A program made the position numbers and the translations under genes. The notes under the pieces were generated by a model that worked only from the letters and a program-made list of their open reading frames with translations, did no database searches and was not told the origin of the DNA. From Pterois miles (taxonomy: Eukaryota; Chordata; Actinopteri; Perciformes; Scorpaenidae): a DNA stretch of 64,000 nucleotides. The DNA is taken from positions 6,842,501 to 6,906,500 of the forward strand of contig CAMQGK010000318.1 in the NCBI GenBank assembly GCA_947000775.1, given 5' to 3'. Below, one piece after another: positions 50,150-61,373 of the stretch (its first letter is position 1; every line of letters starts with the position of its first letter).

Positions 50150-50349
50150 CTCATTGGCTACAGTGAGAAGCCCATCAACCTGCAGATGTTTATCGGAACA
50201 GCAGACGACCGTTACTTGAGGCCGCACGCCTTCTACCAGGTGCACCGGATCACCGGGAAAACCGTCGCCACAGCCAGCCAAGAAATTATCGTCTCCAGCA
50301 CCAAAGTTCTCGAAATTCCTCTCCTGCCTGAAAACAACATGTCAGCCGG
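50150..50349 (+). CDS. nfatc3: nfatc3 exon 4: Rel-homology domain, N-terminal half
   Basis: This exon encodes residues 478-544 of the N-terminal Rel-homology subdomain: LIGYSEKPINLQMFIGTADD at the start and LEIPLLPENNMSA near the end. This is one of the most conserved stretches of the family and differs from human NFATC3 at only a few positions by eye. The acceptor is atgtctcag and the donor is GG|gtaggt, phase 2. The junction residue 544 is glycine (GG|T), where human has serine (AG|T), a small substitution made by the split codon. The exon sits 480 bases upstream of exon 5. Confidence 0.96.
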
Positions 50350-50829
50350 GTAGGTGTCTGAAGCACTTCAGGGTTACATTAAATAGTTATGAGCTTACTA
50401 CCATGAAGGAAAAATAACCACTTTTATGATCATATAGGGTTGTAACATCTTCCAGGGGACATTTAATAGATTTTCTTAATTCAAACCAACAGTCGAGTGC
50501 AGAGCTAAAATCTTTCTCATGGCGCAGGGAAGCAAACTTAATTCAGAAATTTATGATTCTGCATCACCTGAATGATTATATTTATATAGGGTCTGGTTTT
50601 ATTTGCATTGAAATTCATAGGAAGGGATTTGGTATGGATTTCCTCATTTACAGATGTAATAAATCATATTCACAGGAATTTTTATTTTGTGAATTCAACA
50701 CTTAATTTGCCTCTCATTGCCACTCCCCTGCTGGGTTTGTGGTTGGTTTTATTACTCCCAGGCCTTTGCTACTTAGGCATGTCTTAGTGATTGCCGTATG
50801 CAGCCAACTATTTTCCCTCTGCCTTGCAG
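50350..50829 (+). other. nfatc3: nfatc3 intron 4
   Basis: 480 bases, gtaggt to ccttgcag. AT-rich. I see nothing else in it. Confidence 0.9.
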
Positions 50830-51002
50830 TATCGACTGCGCTGGCATCCTTAAGCTGCGTAACTCGGACATCGAGCTGCGGAAGGGGGAGACGGATATAG
50901 GGAGAAAGAACACTCGGGTCCGCGTGGTCTTCCGAGTGCACATCCCTCAACCCAACGGGAAGGTGCTGTCGCTGCAGGCTGCCTCGATTCCTGTGGAGTG
51001 TT
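50830..51002 (+). CDS. nfatc3: nfatc3 exon 5: end of N-terminal Rel-homology subdomain
   Basis: This exon encodes residues 544-602: IDCAGILKLRNSDIELRKGE, then a basic stretch around RKNTRVRVVFRVHIPQPNGK, ending IPVEC plus the first base of a serine codon. It completes the DNA-binding half of the Rel-homology region and leads into the linker before the IPT/TIG-like subdomain. The acceptor is tgccttgcag and the donor is gtgagt, phase 1. The intron that follows begins with a long CA array from 51077, only 75 bases past the donor. Confidence 0.95.
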
Positions 51003-51075
51003 GTGAGTGTCAACTTCCCAGCCAGAGTCTCACACACACCCAAACATGTTCATTCAGAAAACCACACACAGACAC

Positions 51076-51076
<1 letters not shown>

Positions 51077-51129
<53 letters not shown>
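51077..51129. repeat. (AC)26 microsatellite in intron 5
   Basis: 53 bases, 75 bases downstream of the exon 5 donor. Intronic CA arrays can act as hnRNP L binding sites. The rest of intron 5 (51003-51507) shows nothing. Confidence 0.97.
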
Positions 51130-51132
<3 letters not shown>

Positions 51133-51507
51133 CTTTCCACACACTTCTTTATTAGCAAGCTTCCAGTTTGACATGTTGATTTAATCTACTGTTTGCTCTC
51201 ATTGAAAGTCACTTTAGATAAAGATGACTGTCTGATAAATGTTAAAAATGTAGATGTTCTGTCTGCTGCCACAGCTCCACAATAAATACTACCTTTTGTG
51301 TTGAGGTAATCAGAGAGGTAATCTGTGGTCGTTTAGAGGCCATATTTTTTGGCAATTTTCTATGAGGTTATAAGGTGCTTCTGTTAATTTCTCTGCTTAT
51401 ATTATAGTGCATTCACCCAAAAAAAATAGCCTGCAGCGCGAATGAACACAGCTCAGCAAATGATGATTTTCTCCTTTTCTCCTCAACCCCTGCTGCGTCT
51501 CTCCCAG

Positions 51508-51648
51508 CCCAGCGTTCGGCTCAGGAGCTGCCCCAGGTGGAGAAATCCAGCCTGACCAGCTGTCTGGTCAGCGGGGGAGAAGAGATGGTCATCACCGGCT
51601 CCAACTTCTTCCCAGAGTCCAAGGTCATCTTCCTGGAGAAAGGCCCTG
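51508..51648 (+). CDS. nfatc3: nfatc3 exon 6: start of C-terminal (IPT/TIG) Rel subdomain
   Basis: This exon encodes residues 602-649. It opens S-Q-R-S-A-Q-E-L-P-Q, matching the human linker, then runs through GGEEMVITGSNFFPESKVIF, the first strands of the immunoglobulin-like IPT fold used for dimer and partner contacts. It ends GGC CCT G with a gtacgt donor, phase 1. The acceptor is ctctcccag. The middle (VEKSSLTSCLVSG) is more divergent from human than the flanks, as is usual for this loop. Confidence 0.94.
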
Positions 51649-52137
51649 GTACGTGTTATGTCTGCACAGCAGCTTACCCTTGAACCACCTCTGCAGAAAC
51701 AGCTTGTGCCAATTAAGTGTGTAAGAAATCATGTTTCATGGTTGTCTGACAGATTTGATCAGAGAGGCCACCATGAATAAAACAAGACACGTGCCATTTA
51801 TGTGGTCTGTTGGACAGTGAGGTTGGAATCAGAAATTTTGTAGGCCTGCAGAAGGTTATGAAGTTTTTATAGTAGTCATGACTGATACTTGTCTGTAGGG
51901 ATGTGAGCGAGACATGTATCATTATCTTAGCCTCAACAAGTCCTCTGCAGTATTCCCACAGGGTATTTTGTCAAACGCAGAACAGATTTATGTCTGCTAG
52001 TAATACTGTCAGGCAGGCATGAGGCATTTCACCATATGTGCTGATACAGCCTTTACGTTGCCGTATATTCATAATATTTTCATGACAATGTTAACACAAA
52101 ATTTAGCATAATATCTTGTCCACATTTAGATTAATTC

Positions 52138-52842
52138 TAGGGCTGGCAATAAATTTAAATATTGAGTTGAGATTAATCATAAATGAATCACATTTTTTTA
52201 ACTGTTCAGGTCTGTACCTTGACTCCCTACGGGAGTGGGCAAATTTGCTTTGCTATTAATTATTGGAAATCAATTAACAACACAAAATTGTCCAGAGATC
52301 CTCACAGGTACTGTATTTAGCAGACAAAATATGCTCAAGTCATAACATGGCAAACTGCAGCCCAACAGGCAACAACAGCTGTCAGTGTGTCAGTGTGCTG
52401 ACTTGACTATGACTTGCCCCAAACTACATGTGATTATCATAAAGTGGGCATGTCTGTAAAGGGGAGACTGGTGGGTACCCATAGAACCCATTTTCATTCA
52501 GATATCTTGAGGTCAAAGGTCAGGGGATCCCTTTGAGTATGGTCATGCCAGATTTAATTTGGAGCTTTATTTAACCTCCTTCATGACCAGCTATTACGGC
52601 ATGGGTGGTACAATGGATTCATTAGGTTTTATAGTTTCTTATGGTTATTGTCACTCTAGCTTTAAAACTGAGCCCACTTCAACCTCCCAAAGATTGAATA
52701 ACGGCTGGGCCAGACGGCAGCCCGTCAGATTTTTAAGAGGTTAACATTAATAATCGCAAGTTGTGTTAGTGCGTTAAAGAAATTTATGCCGTTAAAAGAA
52801 ATTTGTGAAAATACGTTATTATTGCATTAACTTTGAGCCCTA
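52138..52842. mobile_element. hAT-type non-autonomous element with perfect 8-base target duplication, copy B
   Basis: Ends are TAGGGCT and AGCCCTA, inverted. attaattc flanks both sides (52130-52137 and 52843-52850), the 8-base duplication expected of hAT insertion. Internal blocks match 13945-14587. No transposase frame; length 705 bases. Confidence 0.88.
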
Positions 52843-53504
52843 ATTAATTCATTTTTTATATCAAGATCAAACCATTACAGTATATACATAAAATAAGAAT
52901 GTTAAATTGTTCATCATCCACACTTTTTTTTTTGCTTACCCAAACACTGTTTATTAAGAAAATGAAAATGTTTTGTTTTAATTAATATATGGGACAAATA
53001 AAGTAAGAGTTTACAGAAAATATATGTAGAAAATCCAACATGCATAGTGAAGGTGGGCAAAACTTCATGTCATTGCTATCGAGAAAACATACACACTTAA
53101 CAGGACAGACCAATATGGAATGAGATACTCAAAACAGATGCATGCTTCATACTTCAATGAGTATTTGTGACCTTAAAGATTCTTATATATGTTAAACAAA
53201 TACCAAGGCTGAAGAGAATACTTAGTTAAACTCCCTGTGCTATTCATCCTGTTTCTTTTAAGTCACTTGTCTTTCTCTGCCTTATCTAGTTTTCTCTTTT
53301 GTAAATCACACCGTAATCAAAACACATGTAGTAGCCGTTCCCTGGATGGAAATTTTAAATGGATAACATTCGTCGAGCCAGTCTCTGCCTGCCTGAGGAA
53401 CCTTTGTGATTTAGAGCAACAGAATCAAGTTCACACATGGCAGAAAGTTGAGTGGTGTTGTTTTTGTGAGCGAGAGCCATTCTCTGAGATTTTCTAGGAG
53501 ACTA

Positions 53505-53505
<1 letters not shown>

Positions 53506-53535
<30 letters not shown>
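53506..53535. repeat. poly(A)30 tract
   Basis: 30 A residues with no retroelement body recognised beside it. Confidence 0.9.
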
Positions 53536-53536
<1 letters not shown>

Positions 53537-54240
53537 CAGTGTGGAGGAATGTCTTTAGCTCTTTCATGTGTATCAGGTGAAGCATGGCAAAGAAAAGTAG
53601 CATGGTTGAAACAACTCACTGATAATGGTCAAGTCTCTATAGCACAGCAGCATGTGGAAAGCTTAGAGAGGTGCATCTTGGGTAGGGAGGAAAGCTGGGC
53701 CCCATGGTGCACGTAGGCAGCAGGCTATGGAAGGAGACAGAATATGAAAGAGGAGGGGAAGATGATGTTGATTAGCTTTGTGTAAATGATCCCCCTCATT
53801 ATGACTAATCCGCCTGCTTTTAGTGCAGAAAGGCACTGATTGGAGTAAGTATAGGAATGGAAGAAAAGAAAGAAAGAGAGGCAGTGACAGATATTTTTCC
53901 ACCATCTCTCATAATTGAAAGATGACAGTAGATTCATGAGGCACTGGAGAGACTGGCCTATTGTTGCTAGTGCACAGAGATTATGGGATGGTATTATAAA
54001 TGAATTTCCGATATACAGAAGCAGTTCATGTGAGATTGTGTTTTAAAGCATTTAAAACTGTAATCCAATAGTGTAGGTTTGATATCTCTTGGCATGCAAC
54101 ATTTTCTACGTTCTGATAAAGCAAAGCTTTGGTGTGATTCCTGTTTGTTGTTACCTGCAGTAGGCAGAAAGGTTTTGGCATCACTGGGCAAAAATCCCAT
54201 AATAACCTTTCAGCATGTTGTAATTCAAGTGTTCTGAGAG

Positions 54241-54520
54241 AAAACTAGACTTCTGCACCTCCTCATGGCTGTTTTCAGGCTTTAAAATATCTAGTGCATG
54301 ACAGGAGACTTCGACCAATCACAGGTCGCTTCAGACAGAGAGAGAGCGTTCCTATTGGCTGTGCTCCGGCTGGTGGTCAGTGCTTAGTATTTCTTCAGCT
54401 GATCTCAGCGTGGCTGCTCGGTTACAAACTTTCTCATTTTACGGCTAAACAGTAACTACAATAGAAATAGGCATTACAGTAACAGAATATTGATTCATAT
54501 CGAAGTTTGTGAGTGATTGA
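54241..54520. mobile_element. inverted, shorter copy of the 4020-5350 repeat
   Basis: gaccaatcacaggtcgcttc and gcgttcctattggctgtgct match the reverse complement of 5160-5250. ggcattacagtaacagaata followed by ttgattcatat matches the complement of 4030-4057. The two blocks are about 80 bases apart here but 1.1 kb apart in the first copy, so this copy lacks the tandem units. Confidence 0.7.
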
Positions 54521-54709
54521 CAGCTGCTCAGGTGGCAGACTCCAGCTCGGCTCTGATTGGTTGTTTTCTCCGGTCTGTTTCTCCAGAGGACACAGAGATG
54601 CACATGATTTTTTCCAGATTACCTGCCTCATGCTCTGCTGTCAGGATATAGTGACCTTTTTATAAAAATAACTTTTTTAATAATATCTCCTCCATTTTTA
54701 CCCAATGCT

Positions 54710-55000
54710 GCGGCTGCAAATAACAATTATTTTTATTGTTGATTAATCTGTCAGTTATTCTCCATTAATCGATTAGTTGTTAGAAAATGGTGAAAAATGC
54801 CACCCAAGATGACATCCTCAATGTTTTATTTTGTCCACAATTTAAAGATATTCAGTTTACTGTCATAGAGAAGTAAAGAAACCAGAAAATGTTCACATTT
54901 AAGAAGCTGAAATCAGATTTTTTTTTCCCTTTTTTTCTTTTAAAAAATGACTCAAAATGATTAATTGATTATCAAACTAGTTGACACTTAATTCAGTAGT
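54710..55000. mobile_element. fish interspersed repeat (TTAATCGATTAG type)
   Basis: Contains ttaatcgattagttgttag, gaaaatggtgaaaaatg, cagtttactgtcatagag and atgactcaaaatgattaatt. I recall this as a very common teleost repeat, probably hAT-derived. Ends are not defined. Confidence 0.55.
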
Positions 55001-57038
55001 TGACAGTTAAGCTTTACCTTAATGTAACCTTTACTTCTTTTCAGGGTTTTTCTCATGACAATAAGTTTACTAACTGTTAACCTTTACATTAATAAAATAG
55101 GGCTTTAAAATCTATAATAGATGTTTCTTTTCCTCCCTAACTTTTGTTTTTGTCCGTACAACATAGTCTTTACTTAAAACCAAGATTTAGTATATCAGAG
55201 TTGCTAGACTTCATCCAGCATTGAAGTTAAAAATAAGTCCATAAATGGTATAGGTAGTTCAACTTTACAAGGATGAATGTTTATTTAAAATGTGGTCTGA
55301 TTAGTGACTAATACAGCAGCACGTGTACTCTGTAGACACTGTGTTGTTTCTGTTGTAAAAGCCAAACAACCGTGGGCTTTTACCAAGATGTTACAACATA
55401 AACAGTAATCGCCTACAGCACAATAGGTGCACGTTCTTTCCCCCTCGCACTGGGGTGCGCAGGGTGTCTGGGTGATCCGTGTCATCGTCTTAGCGTGGTA
55501 TGAGGTTCCTGTTGGTGCTTGTTGTCTGACAGAGCATGTGGGGCCCTCGCTGCTGCCTGTTGAATGTCAACACGCTGCGCTGCAATAATGCACTGCTGTC
55601 AGCTGCAAAGATATTCAAGGTCATTTGAAGAAAAAAAAAAAATGCTCTTCTGTCATCTTTACAAGAGAGAGTCTCTTTTAGGCCAATGTCCCAGTGGATT
55701 ACTATGACTGAGGATAATGCGAGGGTGAGATCAGAACAGGTAAATCACCTACTTAAAGCTACAGTTGAAAGTGGGTTTTGGTAGGACGCTGAATAGCCTA
55801 AATGTTACAGGGCTTACAGCTGAGTGCTTGGTAGAATCGACTCATATAGGCGAGTCCTCTCTGCAGACATGTTGCAGATGCCTGACAGTGGTATTTGGGG
55901 GAATCCTTTGGGTTTTGAGGAAGACGCTACGCAGGTGCAGAGTGTTCTCGCGCCATGTGTGCACCATGAAACAGGCAACTGCAAATGGATTTGACTCCGC
56001 TGAGGGACTGTACGGTACTGACTTGGTTGTCAAAGTTTTTATTCTCCTCAGTGCTGTGATGATTTGATGTGATTTCTTCCAACCACGCGGCGAGCCTGTC
56101 AGTGTTTTCACCCCGACTGTTTCTCTTCAAGCAGCTGCCCCTAAGATGTCTGGCCAAATAATTAGATCCCTCATAGGAAAACTGGAAAGGATGTTTTCTA
56201 GCCAGAAACGTGGAAGTGTGTAAGGGCATTTTAAAATAAATACAATTATTCCACTGCTCGCTCCATAATTTTAACCAGGCAAGACAAACAGCAGGATATT
56301 TGGACATTTGATTACTATTTAATAGCAGCTGGGATTTTCTCCATACGGCTTCTTAAAAACGACATCATTTTGATGTCTCGTGGTTCTCCAGGACAAATTG
56401 AAATCGTGTGCTTTTCTGAGGCCTCGTGCAGCTCTTAAGCCCTGTCCGTTTGAGAAAGCTCTGAACACTGACATCATCTTTAGGAAAATAGAAAATAAAG
56501 AAAGAGAGCTACTCCAGATGAGGAAAGTCGCTTTGAAAAATAGCACACTATAATTCAAAAGGGGTCTAAATTGTAAAACTGTAGTGTGCAGTGATCAGGT
56601 GTAGCCTGGGTGTATTACTGCTTCTTCATCATCAGGTCAAATGACAGTATAGTCATTTTAATTTTCATTCCAGTTGTTTTTATGCCTATTTCCACTGTGT
56701 ATTTTGAAGTTGGTTGTACAAAAGCAGTTGTTTGTCCAAAAACCAGCTAGTCCAGTTTGTGAGGCTGTGATTCGATGAAACTGTGTTCTGCTTCATCACC
56801 CACTGAGCTCTCGGTCCATTTAACCATCTGTCTTTAGTCAGACCTGCATTCAAGAAATGTTCAAGTTTTTTCTCATACACTGGTCTGTCAAATGTGGTGC
56901 TTTTGTTATGGGTTTGAGGTTTATTGTTAAATGTAAAGAAACAGAGATGACAGTGACAGGAATGATGAAAGTCTTTCCTGTAGTATCTACAGTGAAAATT
57001 TCAACGTGTAGTATTTTGTGCAATATGTGTCTCTGCTA

Positions 57039-57440
57039 GGGATGTCATGATACTAGAAATTTCGTAGTCAATACCAAAAACCAGTGAAATCCCATCATTC
57101 TCTGTATCAATTTGAAAAAGCAAAATAATTAACCCCATGTACAAGATGCACTCCTTTACTGCTGTTTGTATACTGGTTGTTAGGAAGTTAAACAGGTCTT
57201 AATTCCCTCTCTATTATCTGTTTTATGTTGCTGTGAAAACATCTCCAAGCAACTGGATTTATTCAAGTTTGTCACCAAAGATTACATTTCAACACATTAT
57301 GACAATGTTATAATCTATGTTCAGCTCATACTTGTCTCTGCTGAATAGAGCCTGAACGCATCATAATATAAATCAATGGCACCTCTCATTAACGTTAGCG
57401 GTTAGGTCTGTGCAGGACCGTTATCGGCTATTTGTTGTTC
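57039..57440. mobile_element. hAT-like remnant (TAGGGATGTCATGATAC...)
   Basis: It begins ctagggatgtcatgatacta and continues tttcgtagtcaatacc, resembling a known fish hAT-type terminus. The right end is unclear. Confidence 0.4.
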
Positions 57441-57665
57441 ACAATGTTGCATTATCAGGGAAGAAAATAGGGTGTGCATCTATAGTGAGTACCTGCAGTA
57501 CTGCAGAAAAACAAGTACCGTCACATTTTCAGAATATTTGCGTCGACTTGCTCACAAATTATCGGTTCCCATGATATCTGTCGTCTCTGCTTTTTCATTT
57601 TTGGCACTAGGCTTATCACTACTCATAATGCATTTAGCTTTTTTGTTCTTAACCATTCCTCCTAG

Positions 57666-57721
57666 ATGGACGACCACAATGGGAAGTTGAGGCAAAAATA
57701 ATGCGGGAGAAAACTCAAGGA
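57666..57721 (+). CDS. nfatc3: nfatc3 exon 7: short internal Rel-domain exon
   Basis: This 56-base exon encodes residues 649-667, DGRPQWEVEAKIMREKTQG. It corresponds closely to the human segment DGRPQWEVEGKIIREKCQG. It continues the IPT subdomain. The acceptor is cattcctcctag and the donor is gtaagt, phase 0. The exon is short but is fixed by the matching phases on both sides and by family identity. A 6 kb intron carrying an intact hAT-type element precedes it, and a 151-base intron follows. Confidence 0.94.
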
Positions 57722-57872
57722 GTAAGTGCAGTTATTCCACAACATTTTGTCTGTAATATTTAAACTTGAATAAATTTGTCTGTTGAACATTATTTGTACT
57801 AGTATGTGCATTTTATCGTAGGCAAACGGTATTATGTTTTGTGCGTAATTGATGTTAAATGTCGTTTTGTAG
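57722..57872 (+). other. nfatc3: nfatc3 intron 7
   Basis: 151 bases, gtaagt to ttttgtag. Nothing else is visible. Confidence 0.9.
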
Positions 57873-57999
57873 TCGTGCATCGTGGTGGAGGTCCCTCCCT
57901 ACCACAGCAAGTCTGTGGGCTCAGCTGTGCAGGTGCAGTTTTATGTCTGCAATGGCAAGCGGAAAAGGAGCCAATCGCAACGCTTCACATACCTGTCAG
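57873..57999 (+). CDS. nfatc3: nfatc3 exon 8: end of Rel-homology domain with second NLS
   Basis: This exon encodes residues 668-710, beginning S-C-I-V-V-E-V-P-P-Y-H and ending C-N-G-K-R-K-R-S-Q-S-Q-R-F-T-Y-L-S. K-R-K-R at 696-699 is the second nuclear localisation signal known from the family (KRKK in human NFATC3). The upstream border is ttttgtag and the donor is G|gtgaga, phase 1. The segment K-S-V-G-S replaces human N-P-A-V-T-A in a surface loop and is one residue shorter. Confidence 0.94.
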
Positions 58000-60031
58000 G
58001 TGAGATGAGAGGTTTTCTTGACTTTTAGGAACAATCTTAGACCATCAATAACTGTTTTTCTTTTTTTACTTTCACCTGCTACATTTAAAATAAATCTATG
58101 GGGAACAAGCAGGTAAGGCAAGAGAGTACAGTTTTGCTGATGTTTTAATATATGAGATCACAAATAATTTCCTGCAACTCATTTTACAGACATTTACACA
58201 AATCATCTCTCAAGCTTTACTTTGCATTCCTGTGTGTGTACTGTTTCCTCTCTCAAGGTAATGACAAGAAGTTTGACTGGCAGCAGAGACGGTTGTAACA
58301 CGCTCTTTGCGTTGAACGCTTCTCCACAGGGGTTTCACTAACCCCGTTTCTCTCTTTGTCTCTCCAAAGAAAGCATTGCTGTGGTTTAGAGGGGGCTCTT
58401 CCACTAACAATAACATTAACACCTGCCAACTGTTTATTTTGTAAAGCCTTCTCAGACTCCTAAGCCAACCCTTTTTTTTTCCTCGCATGTATTGTATTTG
58501 CATGGGGTTTTATGATGCAAATCTTTTGCTGTCCAGGAAACTTTTACTATACATAGACCTTGAGTTGTGGTTCGATATCATTATTTTAGCAGCAAGGAAA
58601 CTCGGCGGTCATGATTTTTTGATCAGAAAGTTTCCTTAATGTTTTTCATTAAAGTCACATTCCTGCCCCGCTATGTGATATTGTTATTGTGTTATTTTCC
58701 TCTCGAAGCCAGTCAAAGTGAAAACACCGTTGGCGGAATATAATGACATGTGAGCATTTTGTGCAACATATCCAAACCCCTGAGTTTTACCACAACAGCG
58801 TGTGCGTGCGTGTACGCATATAAGCGGCTGTGCCCCTCCACCCACCCAGCCTTTCTGTTTGCAAGCACGCCCACTCGGCACTGACAGTTCCTGTTTTCAC
58901 CGTTGACAGTTGAGGGCAGCCAATCAGAGCAGAGCAGAGTAACCCTGCTCTATCAGTCGAGCTGGGTCGCTGACACCACTAGCGTCACCACGGACACTGC
59001 TTGCTTTATTGTGGCAAGAAAGAAAACAGTTTCATTATGGGCTGGGCTGCAGAGGCCCTGGCCTAATTTAAGGATGAATTCAGAGAAAAGATGTCAGGAT
59101 AAAAGTAACATGTTCATACAGAAAACAGTAAATATGTTTGTGTGTTGCTCAATTTTGATGCAGTACTAATGTTGGATAAAAAAATACACCTGAACTTCTG
59201 TTATATCACATGTTTAAATAGACAGTATGTTACCCTTCCTTTACCCTTGATATCTCTCTGGCTCCATTTTTAGCCATAATTGACTTGACTTGACTTAAAC
59301 CCTGTTTGGCCTTTTCGTGCCCCCTCTCCTCTCAATCCCAGAGGCATGATGGGGTGAGTAAAGGGCACGAGCAGCGAACTCGTTTGCTGTCCGTCCGATC
59401 CGGGCTGCAGGGCATTCAGCTTCTCTTCCCACACAGCATTTCACATGATGGCACCCAGACTGGCAACATATGCTCTCCCTCTAATTCAGAGCTGGATAAA
59501 AATAAAACTCACTGTCACAAGGCACCAGATTGGGAAATAGGTTACCGATTGGCATAGCAGCGCTGTGAGCAGTCACAGTAAAAGGGAATGGCCCCATTTA
59601 CCATCATAATGTCACTCGCTTTTTGGGAGGTTTTTTTTTTTTTTCATCTGGAAGGAGACCCATTACACAATCCATACATTTCAGAAACTATGTTTACTGC
59701 TTTGACTTTGTCGTGACCTCGTTTTTCAGGTTTTACTGAAACATATTTCAACTTCACAGCCACAGGCTGGGGGAGTTAATGGGGGTTGAGAATGAAGAAA
59801 AACCTGAAGCAACTCCTTCTTTTTTTAGCTGGTCGATGTCACTGGACATCTGTACCTGAAGCAAAAATAGCAGTGTAATGACTTGACAAATTTATAGATT
59901 TCTTTTTCCTTTTTGTCATACAGCATTTGATTGGTGACAATGACTGATTAACTGACAATGTGGTTTTTCTCTTTCATCCTGTCTGTCTTTCCTCTTTCGT
60001 CACATCTCTCTTCCTCCTTCTCTCCCTTTAG
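58000..60031 (+). other. nfatc3: nfatc3 intron 8
   Basis: 2 kb, gtgaga to ctccctttag. Mostly unremarkable AT-rich sequence with a T run near 59630. ORFs up to 97 residues have no family features. I see no gene or clear mobile element. Confidence 0.85.
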
Positions 60032-61123
60032 TCATGGTGAAACAGGAGCACAGAGAAGAGCTGGACCTTTCTGCAGTACCGCCTATGTCCATGCCCCTGG
60101 CACATGCTGCCAGTCTGGTGCGCACCCAGCTGCCTTCTCCTGAGCAGTGCCACCCATCAGACAGCCTTCTGTCCAGCTCCCCTCACGGCCTGGCTGCCGG
60201 CTCCGGACCTGGCCTGCTACCCCTGCAGGCCCCCTGCCCCTCCCTGGGCTCCCCGTCTTTCCAGCACCTGCCTCACCTCCAGGGCCGCAGCTTGCACCAC
60301 CCCCCCGCAGACTGCCACATGACGTTCCACCCGAGCTCTGCCCCTGCTCCTCTTCCTGCTCCTTCTCGGCCCTCCTACCAGCCTATGCAGCACAGCCACG
60401 GTCACAGCCATAGCCTGCCCTTCAACGGCCAGTCCAGCCTTCCTCCTCAGGGCTACGACAGGATGCCCTTTCAGCACAGCCCCAGTGCAGCGTCACACCC
60501 AATGAGCATGGGAATGGTGTACCCTTCCTCCCCTTGCTCCTCACCCTCAGCTCCCTCCTCTTCAACCACCAACCCCATTGCTGGGTCTCCCCAGAGCCAG
60601 CAACCTCTGCTCAACCCTTCATCCCCTCACCTGCACACACTCGGAGGTTATCACTGCTCCCCAAATCACACCCAGGTGCCCTCTCCTGGTGGCCACCCCC
60701 TCGTGGGGCAGCACTCCTCCCAACTGCAGAGGGCTATGGGCTACCACCCGGTAAGTCAAAGGTCAGCCTCCTGTCCCACACCGTCCAGCGCCCCTACTCC
60801 AAGGATGATCCCCTCTCCCCACTCTGGGCCTTCCTCCCCACAGCTCCACTCGCTGCCCTACCACTCTCCCACCTCATCCTCCCCCACCTCTGGTGGCAGT
60901 CCTCTGGGGCCAATGCAGCAGCATTCGGGACAGCCCTCTCCCCAGGCTACGAGCCCGGTCATGGCCAGCCTGTCCCCAGTGGCAGCAGGGCCTCTGGTTC
61001 ACCCTCTAAGCCCTCAGGGGCCCTTCCCCTCGGACGGAGAGAGGCTGAACATCAAGCAGGAGCCGGAGGAGAGAGAGCCCACCTTCCGCTCCATCGGCCT
61101 ACAGGACATCACGCTGGACGACG
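60032..61123 (+). CDS. nfatc3: nfatc3 exon 9: C-terminal Pro/Ser-rich transactivation domain
   Basis: This 1,092-base exon encodes residues 710-1073 plus one base. It starts V-M-V-K-Q-E-H-R-E-E-L-D-L, matching the human start of this exon, and ends with the conserved G-L-Q-D-I-T-L-D-D. Between these is low-complexity Pro/Ser/His/Gln-rich sequence typical of the NFATC3 activation domain and poorly conserved in detail. Two SUMO consensus sites are visible, V-K-Q-E at 712-715 and I-K-Q-E at 1050-1053. The donor after GAC GAC G is gtaaga, phase 1. Human NFATC3 continues here with about 40 residues (V-N-E-I-I-G...) from a final exon that is not in this window. A consensus gtaagt lies inside the exon at 60751, and reading into the intron stays open to 61281. 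Confidence 0.95.
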
Positions 61124-61194
61124 GTAAGACATTTATTTATGATGTTAATCTCTGTGGCTACAACATCATTTTATGTTTTTCCTCTAGGGGTCAG

Positions 61195-61373
61195 TGTCAC
61201 CTGAAGTTTTTAACAAGCAGAAAACCAGTGAGAGCAATGGCGTCAACCTACCTTCTCTACTGGGATCGGTCAGTTCATTAAAAGTGACAGAGCACAGGAC
61301 GTCTGTGAAAAATTATTTTAACTTGAAGCCCAGAGATAGACACTTGGATCAGATTGGGTTGCAAGCACTCTAA
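61195..61373 (+). CDS. nfatc3: candidate alternative last exon of nfatc3
   Basis: After the exon 9 donor, a pyrimidine tract ends in cctctag (61187) and then tcag (61194). Splicing to the second AG joins exon 9's phase-1 G to TG TCA CCT GAA..., giving D-D-V-S-P-E-V-F-N-K followed by 58 open codons ending in TAA at 61371-61373. The tail is hydrophilic (ends D-Q-I-G-L-Q-A-L). Using the first AG instead gives only GVSVT and a stop. NFATC3 is known to have alternative C-termini in mammals, but I do not recognise this peptide, and 58 open codons is not rare by chance. The nearest AATAAA motifs I noted are distant (63811 and 63881). Confidence 0.3.

Larger units (their letters stand above)
51649..57665 (+). 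other. nfatc3: nfatc3 intron 6
   Basis: 6 kb between gtacgt and ctcctag. It contains the intact hAT-type element (52138-52842), a poly(A) tract, the inverted repeat-family copy (54241-54520) and two more repeat blocks (54710-55000, 57039-57440). I see no gene in 52850-54240 or 55000-57030. Confidence 0.85.

Noticed and set aside
60104..61127. Frames of 72-197 residues overlapping exon 9
   Set aside because: Shadows of the GC-rich activation-domain exon in other frames.
61188..61290. Glycine-first reading of the tail (GSVSPEVF...) from the first acceptor
   Set aside because: Phase does not fit exon 9; only the second acceptor (after 61194) keeps that frame, starting with valine.
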